Below are positions 1 to 11,349 of a DNA stretch of 64,000 nucleotides, in pieces (position 1 is the stretch's first letter; each line of letters begins with the position of its first letter). The translations under genes and the position numbers were made by a program. The DNA is from Dendrobium chrysotoxum (taxonomy: Eukaryota; Streptophyta; Magnoliopsida; Asparagales; Orchidaceae), in contig CM034297.1 in the NCBI GenBank assembly GCA_019925795.1, positions 48,503,941 to 48,567,940 of the forward strand, in the 5' to 3' direction. The notes below the pieces were generated by a model. That model was not told the origin of the DNA. It saw nothing but the letters and a program-made list of their open reading frames with translations, and made no database searches.

Positions 1-2835
1 CTTCACTTTAGTGGATGAGGGTTGGTCAAACCAAAAAATCATATCAAAATCAAATTTCTCAATAGTAGAAGAGCTAGCAAGCCATGGATCATATTGAAGA
101 AAAAAACACCTATCTTTACTAACCTTAAAATCAAGAAAGTTCTAAATTTTCATATTGACCTTATGCAAGAAAATCCAAAGAAAAGACACATGGCAATGAG
201 GTTTTTTTCCAATGGTATAAGCATCAAGAGCAAAAAATAAGAGTTAATATCATAAATTCTGTAGATAACCTTAGATTTTCACATCATATTTAGGATATTA
301 ATACAGGATAGCCAGGCCACCATTATTAGTAAGCAATGAGGTGAATCTCCAAGCAATAGTTTGTAATTTCTTCTCAATCTCATTATGATGGTGATTTTCT
401 TAAATATCTTTATGTTGGACTATAGAGCGAAACAAATATAGCATATAATTCAAAATAATAAACATGACAAGTTGTAACCTCACAGCAAAAGATAAGAACC
501 TTTCCTCTGACCCCAACCAATGAAAGATTTTAGCCTTAATATTAGAACAATTAATAGAATATATTTTGTGAGAAGAAAAAATGGAAGCAAGGTAATCCCA
601 AGGAAAGGGTTTGTAAAAAGAAAATCAAAGCAGACTCATAAACTTTGATCCACATCAAAAGTCATGGCATTGGAAAAGGAATGTCACATTTGCCAAGATT
701 GGCTTGAAGGCTGCTAGACATATAAAACTTTTCCATGGTAGATTTGAGGTAATGGATGGTTTTAAGATTAACTTTTCCAAAAATTAAGAGATCATTAGCA
801 TATATTAGTGTTATAGAAGTAATATCATAGAGATCATCACTAACACATTTACCCTCCATCAATCTAGAGACACCATCCATAATAACAATGAAAAGGAAGG
901 GAGATAAGGGGAAGCCTTCCTAAGGCAGAATCAGAAGAGAAGTTGCCTTTAAGTTACCCATTGATAACCATAGAGAAGTGAATATTTGAAGTACATGCAA
1001 CAACCCATTTTTCAAAGGTATTTGGAAAGCCTAAAGAGCTTAATATGCTATTGAATATTCTTGGTTAACACAATCAAAGCGTTTTTTTTAAATTCAATTT
1101 TGGCTCAAAAGTATTGAGAAGAATTTGAAGCATTGAGGTGCTGAAGGAACTCAATATTAAGCGCAACATTATTAGTAATATCTTTACCAAACACAAAGGC
1201 ATAATTGACATGATGACTAAGTTTCAAAATAAGTGATTTTAATTTACCCATAAGAAGTTTAGCAATATGACTTTACAAATATTATTACACAAGAATATAG
1301 GTTTGTTCATTAAGAGATTGAGTGTTTAAATTACTAAAAATTAAAGTAATTAATTTATGATTTATGAAATTGGGGACTATCCTTGAGAGAAAAAGTATTT
1401 CATAAGCATATTAAAAAAAACCACTAGTGATATCCTAGGTATCCTTAAAAAACTTTTAAGTAAAACCATCTAGACTAGGATAGTTGTTATTCCAAGTTGA
1501 AGAGAGTAGATTTAGCTTCCATATTATAATTCTTTTCCTTAAGCATATTATATTCATCAGAAGAGATGCAATCAAGATTATGAAGAGCAAAAAAGAGAAC
1601 TATAATTTTAGTGAGAATTGTTGTTTGTTGTTAAGAAGAGAGGATAAATGGGAGATGTCCTCATTTAATATCATATTAAGTGAAAATATACCTTCAATTA
1701 GTCAACATCTCCATATAGTTATTGTTCCCTCTAATATTGAATCTTTAATAAAGAAATTTAATGTCCTCATTATGTTTAAGAGCCAAACACATTTTGTACA
1801 TTGTTAAATCCATTTGTTTTGGCCAGCCTTAGAATTTATGAAAGATTTTTAGGCAAAAGAGCCTCAAGAAGTAAGGAGGGGTTAAAGGATTGAGTTTTCA
1901 AAATCTTAAAATTCTTTTTAAATCCTCTTTGAGAGCTACCATAGAATTGAAGATGTAAGAGAAAGAGCTCAAGTTAATAGCCATAAGAGCGGATTTCAAT
2001 TTCTTTTTCTTACAATGTGAAACAATATGATCACCTCCAACATTAGTTCTCCAAGATGTAGAAACAATGTAAAAATGTTAGACATAAGCACTAAGAGTTT
2101 TTGTATAATAATTTATGATTGAGATTGTGAGTTCTGCCCTTAATGATCTTGATAGTAGAGTGATCAAAAGATAATGGGTTCGAAACTTGAAATTTTATGA
2201 ACAGGTGAGCCTAGAGGTATAGGTTATTACAAAAACTTTATTAAGAAGGCAACGAATCGGATATTTTAGTAATTTTTTTTACTAATTAAAATCCAAGCTA
2301 GAGATGGGGAGATTAATAAGACTAGCATTAAAGATGTAGGAATTGAAATCACCCAATTTGTAAGGCAAGGGAGGAGAACCACCATATTTTTCATCTTGAC
2401 ATTTAATATAGTTGAAGTCTCCAAAAATAAGAGAAGGGTTGTAGATGATAGAGGCCATATTATTCATGAATTCCCACAAAATCTTCCTCTGAGTTGTACA
2501 TTAACTACAAAAAAGAAAGCGATATGAAATATAATGAAGGAAGAGTAATGTAACCAATTATGAATGTAATGAACATGGGAGTGGAGAGAAGTAAACAGAT
2601 TTTAGTAGAATTCCATTTGATGAAAATGTAGCCCCTCTAAGCATACCAACAAATGTCGCAACTACCTTTCGAAGAAAAATTTTGCATTGTCCATCAATGA
2701 AAGGATCTACAAGAAGAAAGGGAAGAGTTTAGTCTCCATCATACATAACAAATGGCCTTACAGTAATAACCAAATTTATATAGTCAATGATACAAGCATT
2801 ACCATTAGCCCTTTAATATTCCAAGTGATGATTGT
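1..2835 (-). pseudogene. L1-type LINE ORF2 remnant (endonuclease and reverse transcriptase)
   Basis: Decayed non-LTR retrotransposon ORF2 read leftwards and running off the window edge. Near 2800-2835 a minus-strand translation gives TIITWNIKGL, like the conserved start of the L1 AP-type endonuclease. At about 2422-2411 it reads GDFN, followed by EKYGG, the endonuclease metal and DNA-binding region. At about 802-791 it reads YAND followed by LLIFGK, the polymerase box YADD with the first Asp changed. The roughly 1.6 kb between GDFN and YADD is what a plant L1 ORF2 has. Many stops and frameshifts separate these islands, so it is dead. ORF1 of probably the same element lies at about 6.7-8.0 kb, with other repeats between. 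Confidence 0.75.
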
Positions 2836-2859
2836 TAACCTCACTTCTAGCTAAGGTCA

Positions 2860-4320
2860 CATGAGCTATAATCACATGAGCTATAGCCACCCTAAACTTT
2901 AATCACTCTGAAACAATCAAAAATCATAAACCTCAATCATCTAGATAACCTATGACTCTACATTACAATCAACTGATTCTGTGCACTATCTCCTTTAGTA
3001 CACTAACCTCCTGACTTTAATCATTGTCCAAATTAATTCATTGGGTGCTCCATACATCAAAATTCTCATCACTAAACCCTTTATCCAATGGTTAACCTAT
3101 TTAACCCAATTGGGCTAGCCCAACCTAGCTTGATTGATCACTGTTTACCTAAAATTAAACCTCATATCATTCTTAAACTTCACCAAACTTCCATAAATAC
3201 AAATCCCAATTAATTGGACATGATTGGTCAACCTGACACAATCATCAATTGACATGGTCAACTAAACCCAGGTTTGGTTGAACTAGGTCAATCCAGTGCA
3301 TATATTCAAATTAAATGCCTTACCCTTTAACATCAGTCCATTGCATGCTTTAAGCACACTCAATCCCTCCATGAGTCAAGTCTTGGTGAGTTTGACTTAG
3401 TCAACCAATCAAGGGTGGTCAAACTCATGAATATAGTCAACACTTCACTCAAATATCAAATCCCTTACTTCAAACCCTTTAGCATTTATCCCAACAACAT
3501 GCAAACCTTCCCTAAGAATTATCCTAAGCAGCTTGAATTTTTGATAGGCCAAACAATTAACAATATTAACTAGTCTCTCTAATTGGTTAAACCACACTAA
3601 ACACTACATTTCCCTCCAAACCATCCTGCCAAGATATTCAAATCAGCCCTAAAATTTCCCTAAATGCCTCCCAAACTCATCACAACCATTGGTTTGGCCT
3701 AAAATGACATGCGTGGTCCCCTCCCATGTGAGAAAACCCAATTTACTCTTAAGCTTTACATCCACTCCCTCTGCTCCCATGGGATAGGTGTAATCCATCG
3801 AGGGAACACCTCTAATGCATCACAGCCCTTGGATCAAACCGTATTACATGGAATAAGATAGAGGTCTCCAAACCCTCATGCTAACAATACTCTCTCCATA
3901 GTCCATCTCTCCAGAGGTTTTCCTACACTTCCTATATATTTTCCAGTCATTTGAGCCTTGCCGACGACGAGATCGATGGTCAACTGAACCCTATTGTGTC
4001 CCAATAGTTTGAACTCATAACTTAAACATTCTCTAAGCTTGTGATCTTCCCTAAAGCTATGCAAAACCTCTTAAGAAGCTAGTCTAGCCATCGAACTCCC
4101 ATTGAGATAACTTGTGTGGAGGTAATACTCTAACCTTAGGTATTTACTTAAGATTTTAGATAAGTTCTAAACCTATGCATGATAGCCTATAAGAACCCCT
4201 CCCCACTCTGTGTTTTATCATATTCTCCATCTATTAAAAGTTTTAAACCATATGAAGCTCCCTATATTGAGTTTGAGAGTTTTCCTAAGACTAGGGGTTC
4301 GACCGTTCTCATGAGGAAGA
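2860..4320. other. Uncharacterised repeat-like DNA, no gene seen
   Basis: No reading frame with recognisable protein similarity. The stretch separates the two halves of the decayed L1 and is pyrimidine-rich on the plus strand, so it is probably an older inserted element or solo LTR. I found no terminal repeats. Confidence 0.3.
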
Positions 4321-4537
4321 TGTGAAATCCCTTAAGTAAAAAAAATTCTTAAATATTGAGGCATCTTTTAGTGTAATAATTAGAATTTCATTAAGAAACT
4401 CTGCAGTTAAGCATACTCATCCTAAAGAAATTTTGGGATGGGTGACCTCCTAGGAAGTTACACCAACATGATAAAACTGTGAGACCCTTAGGCTAAAGAA
4501 GATAATATTTCAAGAGTTAAGAGTTTGGACTTTCACA
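4321..4537 (+). repeat. Cassandra-like TRIM LTR carrying a 5S rRNA-like segment
   Basis: A 217-bp LTR-like unit beginning TGTGAAATCCC and ending TTCACA. Just after it, at about 4540-4552, comes CAGTATCAAAGC, two mismatches from the initiator-Met tRNA primer site TGGTATCAGAGC. Inside is a segment aligning with plant 5S rRNA over its internal promoter. Short LTRs holding a 5S promoter plus a Met-tRNA primer site define the Cassandra group of TRIM elements. A second LTR was not found; the following 250 bp are a jumble of short direct repeats, such as the 'gacaaagtgttatg' blocks near 4590 and 4760. Likely a truncated or rearranged element. Confidence 0.6.
4383..4469 (+). other. 5S rRNA-derived segment with internal promoter boxes
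   Basis: Reads CTCTGCAGTTAAGCATACT (box A region of 5S) and then GGGATGGGTGACCTCCT (box C region), in the correct order and spacing for a 5S gene, ending before an ACACCAA like the 5S 3' end. The first 30 bases of 5S are weak and there is no 120-bp intact 5S gene, so this is a retroelement-borne derivative and not a rRNA gene. Confidence 0.65.
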
Positions 4538-4839
4538 AGCAGTATCAAAGCAATGCACCAATCGAGATATGGGAACTAACTATCATATAAGACAAAGTGT
4601 TATGTCATAGGAGCCACCTCTCAAACCCTGTATGGGATAAAGTACTATGTGATGGGAGTCACAACTTGGAATTTATAAGGGTCAGCCACCTCTAGAATCT
4701 TATTTTCTTAGAGGATGATTCTAGGATAAAGTGCTATGTGATGGGAACTAACTATCATATAAGACAAAGTGTTATGCCTTAGGACTTGGGTTAGTGGTTT
4801 TTGCACTCTGGAGTCACTAGCTTACATGATTCTTTAAAA

Positions 4840-6650
4840 TTAAATAATTAACTTTAATATATTAAAATATAAATAATAAAATACTAAGTCATTAATGCTT
4901 AAATTCAAATTAAAAATTATCTATAGCTTGTAATAAACAAACTTCATTAAATAAAGTAACCTAAATAATAAATCCTTTGGACAAATCAAAGTCACACAGC
5001 CTTCTTCATACACTGTAGATGATTTTCTAGGACAACTAACTTTAGTGTAGGCTAGGCCAGTGATTGTTGTGGTTTATTTTACAGATGCTTTACTTAGAGA
5101 GCATCATATGTTTGTTTATTTATTTTCAGCACTCTAAATGTCATATAAAATTCTCTTATTATACCTATACTTATAGTATTTTTCTTTATTACCTATAAGT
5201 GTTAGTGTAGAATGTATCTAGGATTTGATGTAAAGTGTAATGAGTCATTGTGTATATAATTTTGTATATAGATTGTGTTGTAAAGTATTGATGAGTTGAA
5301 AAGTTTTGAAGATGTTTGCTTATATATATATAAGGCTCCAAAAGATAATTTTCTCTCCCTTGGAGGGTTTTTTTTTGGAACTCTATAAGAAGACTCAGAG
5401 TTAGAAGATGATAAGTAGGTACATTTAAATATACATATTTCATAGGTATAAAAAATCAGGTTTGTTGTGGTGAAGCCTGGCCACCTTACTTTCTTGTAGA
5501 CCCTATGTTTTATAAATCTCTTTTATAAATAAAATAAAAATTTTCTTCTACACTTTAATCTTTTATACACTGCTTCATATACATGTATTGCATTCATATG
5601 GGTGGTGGATTGCATCAGAGGGTAGTCCTTTTTATAAATTTCTTTCGGTGTATATATCCCAGACTTTGTAAGAATATGTATGCTAGTTATAGGATGATAC
5701 GATAGTGGTACCATCTACACAAACACCTTTACCTTGACATGCATGCATACATGCATTTTATTTTTTTCAATGTACACTAGCCTAGCACACAAGCCAATGA
5801 TAAGGTATGAGGGGCCTAAGCGACGGGGCTGCCATAGTTTTCCTATGGGTTAGGGTAGTTATGCTGCCAAATTTTTTAAAAAAATCTAGACTTAACATTT
5901 AGACAATTTAGTTTAGATAAAAAAGATAAAACTTAGAGTTTTAGTGAGTCTTCTCATTAGAGTCACTTCAACTTAAGCGTTAAAGTATTCATCTAGAGTC
6001 ATTTGATTTAGTGTTAAACTAATCCATTTCCTCCTTAGGAATAGAACGTACCTTTTCTTGCATTACATTAAGACGATTGATGTGTGCATTAAGGTTGTTA
6101 GCTGGTAGTGCACTCCAGGCGAGCATATGTCCAACTGTACTTACACCCCTGAAACTTCTTTCCAAAGATGTTATCTCTATCTTTCAAATGAATTTTATAA
6201 GTTTAAAATAAATAGAGTATTTTCAAAGTGATAAATTGAAGTTATAAGATATTTAAATTAATTGTAATAGATATTTTTAAATTTAAAGTAAGTCTTGTCT
6301 CAACTTTAATCAAAAAGTTTTTTTAGAGATGTAATTAACTGTAGAGGTTTGCCTTTATGGGAACCTAAGGGCCGAGATTAAAATAAACCTTATCTTAGTA
6401 ATCTAAGACGGGAATAATTCTTTGGACGCATAATTTCATTTTCAAAATGTTAGGTAAATACATATTTTATTCTTTAGAATGAATTTTATATTCTCTATGC
6501 TGAGTTTGATTATAAAAATAAATTTATTTCTCTTCTCAAGTAGATAGTGTAGTATTAGTCTATCTTTCGAGGCAGTATAATGCCGGCTATGCAGATTTGA
6601 TTAAAGAAACACTAAAATGAATCAAAGGCCAATAATAAAATATATTTATT
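4840..6650. other. AT-rich intergenic or decayed repeat DNA
   Basis: Nothing recognisable in six frames. Only very short frames without family motifs are present. Confidence 0.3.
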
Positions 6651-6689
6651 TTATCCACAATGGTATTATGATAATATATAAACAAAACA

Positions 6690-8035
6690 TAAATGGTCAG
6701 ATAACCTCCTTTTGTTTAGCTTTCCAATCCCTTAGAAGATGAGAGAGGAATAGTAGATGTCTACAAAATAGAATCAAATATGTCAGCTTTAGAGGTAGAC
6801 ATAAGGAAGTTCAAATTATTCTCAAGGGATGTGAGAACACTATCAAAAAGCTTAGAGGCAATATAATCATCCTTTGGAGGAGAATATGTGGCCAATGCCT
6901 TAAAAAGGGCTTTTCAATTTTGAGGTGGAAGAAGGAGAATCAGACTCTTTCTTTGATGAGGGGATGGAATCTGGGGATTGAGATCAGCAATCCCACGAGT
7001 AATGGTTACTAGTTTCATGGAGAAGGATATAGATTTTGAGGTGATTTATCTTCTTAATTTCCCCCATTCATCATGGCTTTGACTTTGATCATGAGTAAAA
7101 TGTAGGTTAGTTTGAGAAGGGAGATTTGTGAATTTTTTGCAACTCTCATAATTATGAACAAAACTATTACAAGTAGTGCAAGCGGATGACTTGTGCTTGT
7201 ATATAATCAGTTGAATAAAATCTTTACCCTTACTGATAAGGTTGATGAAAAATGGATACACATTCTTGATAGAGATTTATACATTAGCGAAAGGGAGTCT
7301 TTTCCTGTATAAAGTTAGCATATCAATAGTTAAAAGAATACCAATTTTTCTCATGATCTTAGAGAGATCATTTTTCAACCAGCAGCAAAAAGGAAAGTGA
7401 GGAAGTTAAACACAAATTGGAACTTCCTTAAAATTCTCTTTGATCATAAGGAAATCAGGCTTCCATACTTTAAAGGTGAAGGGCATACCATTGATGAACC
7501 AGCGGCCTTGGTTTCTAACAATTTTGAAATATTTGAAGGAAGTAAACTTACATAGGAAAAAATCTATTGGCAGGGGAGGAGTTTGACTAAACCTTTGAGC
7601 TTCAAAAGTTTAAGAATAACTTGAAGGAGGTTATCATATAAAGGGGGGTGGCTGAGAACATATCCAACCAATGTCAAGTTGCATAACTTAGTTCCTTCAT
7701 CAACCTCCTCTTCAGAAAAGCAGTTTTATCCTCAATATAAGAGACCTAGTTTAAGGAAAAGCTTGAGGTATTAGAAACATTTGAAGTGAGTAAACCTTTA
7801 AAGTTTAAGTATTTGAAACGTTGGGTTAAGAGATGATAGCCTATTCTGAAATGACCCTAGAAATGAAGGATTTATGGCTAAAGTTGACAAGGTTCATGAC
7901 ACATAACAAAAGAGGGTCAAGTCTAGAGGCCCAAAGTTGAGGTGAGAAAAATCATAGAAGGAGAACATATTTTCGATTGAAAGGAGAAGAAAAAAATAAA
8001 AAAAAAAATAACCAAAACCTATAAATGGCTTCCAT
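6690..8035 (-). pseudogene. L1-type LINE ORF1 remnant (DUF4283-like, zinc knuckle)
   Basis: Minus-strand islands fit the ORF1 (gag-like) protein of plant L1 elements. Downstream of a plausible start near 8030, fragments such as EEVDEGTKLCNLTLVGYVL (about 7700-7650) resemble the DUF4283 RNA-binding region. At 7180-7139 a knuckle C-x2-C-x4-H-x4-C is intact (CTTCNSFVHNYESC). Stops break the frame in several places. Same strand as the ORF2 remnant at 1-2835, so both probably come from one element later split by insertions. ORF1 is expected to coat element RNA; this copy cannot be functional. Confidence 0.6.
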
Positions 8036-8062
8036 TGCCAAAGGAAACCCTAGAGGACACCA

Positions 8063-8387
8063 CCACCACCAACAACAACAACATCAAGCCTTTGTCCCAC
8101 TACGTGGGGTCGGTTACATGAATTATTTTTCTCTATTGTGTCTTATTAAAAGTCAAATTCTCGTTTAAATCTAATAAAGAAAGATCATTTCTAATATTTT
8201 CTAACCAAGTCTTTTTAGGTCTACCTTTACCTTTCTTAACATAAGTCAAATCTAGTACCTCTACTTTCCTAACCAGGTCATCGGAAGGCCGCCGTTTTAT
8301 GTGACCAAACCATCTAAGATGACTCTCTCTAATCTTATCTTCCACTGGAGCTACTCCAACCTTTTCACGTATATGCTCATTTCGTAT
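8063..8387 (-). mobile_element. 5'-truncated RTE-type LINE (325 bp) with 14-bp target duplication
   Basis: The left end is (CAA)n, i.e. a (TTG)n tail on the minus strand, followed by the characteristic 3' end CCACGTAGTGGGACAAAG of plant RTE elements (minus strand). The frame gives the RTE C-terminus (RIRNEHIREKVGVAPVEDK, then GRPKKTWLENIRNDL). A perfect duplication CCTAGAGGACACCA lies at 8049-8062 and 8388-8401, exactly flanking the copy. This is the product of target-primed reverse transcription with heavy 5' truncation. It landed in the 5' region of the L1 remnant. Confidence 0.9.
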
Positions 8388-8401
8388 CCTAGAGGACACC
8401 A

Positions 8402-9170
8402 TAGAAATAAAATTTTAATATAGCATTTCTTAAGAATTCTTTGATCAGAAAAGTATTTGAAACTATACCTTTTCACTAATTGTAGCCAATTGAACTGGCA
8501 ATATGCTCTAACCTAGTGTATTATCATCACCTAAAGTGACAACAATATTTTTTTTTATTAAATCTTGCCATTGCTTATAATTTTTTGTTTTAAAAATCAA
8601 AAGTAGGAAATTTTATGTGAATCTAGTCTATTTTGTTTTCTTTTTTAAATTTAAATTTAAGTTTTAGGTTAGTTTACTACAAAATTTTAAAACTTTTTTC
8701 TATCAGTATAAGACTATTTATAATATTTTACTTTGTATAAGAGGAATAAACTTCCCTTTAAGAATGATTATTAGAAAAAAATTAATAAGATGAAAGTCTT
8801 ATTTATTTAAGTTATACATTTTATATATATATAAGTTCTGTAGATATTTTAATCATTTATAAATTGAACATTATAATATGAGATATTTTAATATAATTTT
8901 TTGGTTTTTTGTTGCAATAACTTATTTTATTAATTATATTATTGTTATTTTTTTCCATTTTAGTGATGGTGAATCGTGGCAATAAGGAGGCAATGAAAGA
9001 TCTTTCAACTCCTTCAAACATATGCATGAAATGGCAACGCCTAACCATCAAGAAGATAGCCTAATGAGAGCTTCTAATAGGAAGCTTTATTTTTCACCCA
9101 AATGGCACAACATCAATTGAATGTTAACATAAGCTCATATGATTAGTAAGGATAGCTTTAGAATAATTTG
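8402..9170. other. AT-rich DNA, no gene seen
   Basis: No recognisable coding segment or terminal repeat. Low-complexity AT-rich sequence. Confidence 0.3.
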
Positions 9171-9519
9171 AGGTTGTTTGGTAGTATGCAAAGTAAATAC
9201 AAGGGAACTATTTTTCTTATTTGGTGAGGTATGCAAAGTAAAATAAAAGTAGTGTATTTTGAATCATAAAATTGAGCGATCAAATCTAGATTAAATTAAA
9301 CATTGCTACAGATATACTCAACATGAACGTTACTGTTTTATAAATCCAAAATACATGTGAAGGCATTACAACTAAAAATGTTTATATATTAATACAATAT
9401 AACTCCAAAAATGACTAGCTATTACAGCTCAAATTTATAACATTTCCACAGCATAAATTATTTTCCTAGCTCTTTGCACATCTATCTAGCCTTCAAATCC
9501 ATAAGTTTTGAGAGGAAAC

Positions 9520-9959
9520 AGTGTATCTATGACACCTATAGGTTTATCGTCTAGATTGACCTGTTCTGACCTGATTAGAAAAAGCCGCAAGAAGAAGATT
9601 TGGGAAGGATGAGGATTTTTTAGCCGCTTCAGGTCATTTTCAACCATCAGTCTAGTTCGAAAAGTTATCTAGATCGAGGTAGGTCATATTACGCTTATCT
9701 CAATTTTCAAAAATATGAAATTTTTATCTAATTTTTTGATAAAAATTTTTATTTTTGTTAGCAAAGAATGAGGATAACTTTGCACTAGTAAAAGTTTCAT
9801 CGTGTAACTTTTTAAGTGTGATAGACAAATCCCAAGATCTAGTTTTAAAATATTTTAGATTCTCTTCCAATATTCATTTTAAATAAACTATAAATTATAG
9901 AGCTACTAAACATCCACATACTGAAAATAAACTCATCCATAATATTTATTTTATTTCAT

Positions 9960-9995
<36 letters not shown>

Positions 9996-11140
9996 CACAT
10001 GACTACACGTAGAAGTTATAGAACTGAATAATAAACTATTCATAATTGTACAAAAATCAAAATAAGAAAATACTTATAAACTCAGATATGATCCTGAACT
10101 GTTAATCAACATTCTCCTTCCCCTTCCCAAATGCTAAAAACCTTAAGAAAAACCACAAAGCTACAATAGCTCAACAGTCCATACAAGCCACTCTAAATTT
10201 TTAAATTCTTTTATTAAATATTTAAAAGTAGTTAAATGCAGTCTAATAAATCACTATATTGAAATGTAATACAAGTATAGTAGTTATCCAATTATTTAAA
10301 TAACAATATTGAGTAGATAACTAAATTATAATGCATATCATAGAGTAGTTCATCTCACATTTTTTAAACTTAGATAAAATCTCAAAGGATTCTAGCTCCT
10401 TATGACTCCATTTTATGCTTATAGCACCAGAATATGCCCATAGACACCAGAATATGGCTTATAGCCACTAGAATATTCCCTGACCCAAACAAAATCTCAA
10501 AGGATTCTAGTCCCTTATGGCTCTCAGCAAATATAATTTAATCATATATGCACATATATCATCACATTATAACAATTAAATAGTAATGCTAAAAATTGCA
10601 CATCTTTTTATAATGATAGGCAACAGAAAATCTTACTAGAAAATGCACATTTTTATAAAATAAATAAATTATTAGGAATTGTGTAAAATAACATTTTAAT
10701 ACTTTTATCATATTATAATACTATTTTTTAACAACCAGATAATTTTTCTATTCAATAAAAACCCCACACATTCAAAAATCTCATGATAATATTTTTAAAA
10801 AATACTCAAAATATTTATAATCTCAATCTCTATAATATATAAAAAGTTACACGGTGAAAGTTTTACCAGTGCAAATTTATACACATTCTTTGCTAACAAA
10901 AATAAAAATTTGATCAAAAAATTAGATAAAAACTCCATATTTTTTGAAAATTGAGATAGATGTAATATGACATACCTCGATCCAGACAACTTTTTGAACT
11001 AGGCTGATGGTTGAAAATGACCGAAAGTGGCTAAAAAAATTCTCTTCTTCCTCCCCAATTCTTCTTCTTGTGGCTTTTTCCAATTGAGTCAGAACAAGAC
11101 AATCTAGATGATGAACTGACATGTGTCATAGTATCATTAT
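9520..11140. mobile_element. Long-TIR transposon-like element (TIRs about 270-300 bp)
   Basis: The stretch 9522-9825 is an inverted copy of about 10840-11137: both read a 'ttgttagcaaagaatg' core, the block 'tcattttcaaccatcag', and an AAAAAGCC(A/G)CAAGAAGAAG block in the same order. The arms enclose about 1 kb of AT-rich DNA without a transposase frame. Long TIRs suggest a Mutator-like or foldback non-autonomous element. I could not define the exact ends or a target duplication. Other content: an (AT)n run near 9963 and two 'aaaatctcaaaggattctag' repeats near 10377 and 10492. Confidence 0.6.
9963..9990. repeat. (AT)n microsatellite
   Basis: Uninterrupted run of AT dinucleotides, about 14 units. 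Confidence 0.9.
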
Positions 11141-11345
11141 AGGATTCTTTGATAAGTTATTATATATCGTATCAATCTCTTTCTTAGAAAAGCCAGGAAT
11201 ACTTGAAAACTCAATCATGGGTTCAGTGAATATTTTATGTGCTATAGATAGCATTAGCAACTTGAGTAACACTATCAACCACCATGAAAATATACTCATG
11301 AAGTGTTCGATTAATAGCAAACACTTTACTCTTTTTTGGCTACCC
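11121..11345 (-). pseudogene. Possible C-terminal piece of a Myb/SANT-like Harbinger protein
   Basis: The minus strand has a 64-aa open stretch with IEFSSIPGFSKKEIDTIYNN, resembling the C-terminal 'IPGL' segment of plant Myb/SANT-like proteins linked to Harbinger transposons. If correct, the LINE at 11350-13288 inserted inside that gene, separating this piece from the part at 13300-13960. Short and decayed, so uncertain. Confidence 0.3.
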
Positions 11346-11349
11346 TAAT

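Noticed and set aside
4383..4469. A genuine 5S rRNA gene
   Set aside because: Only part of 5S is matched and it lies in an LTR-like unit; no 120-bp intact gene or tandem array.
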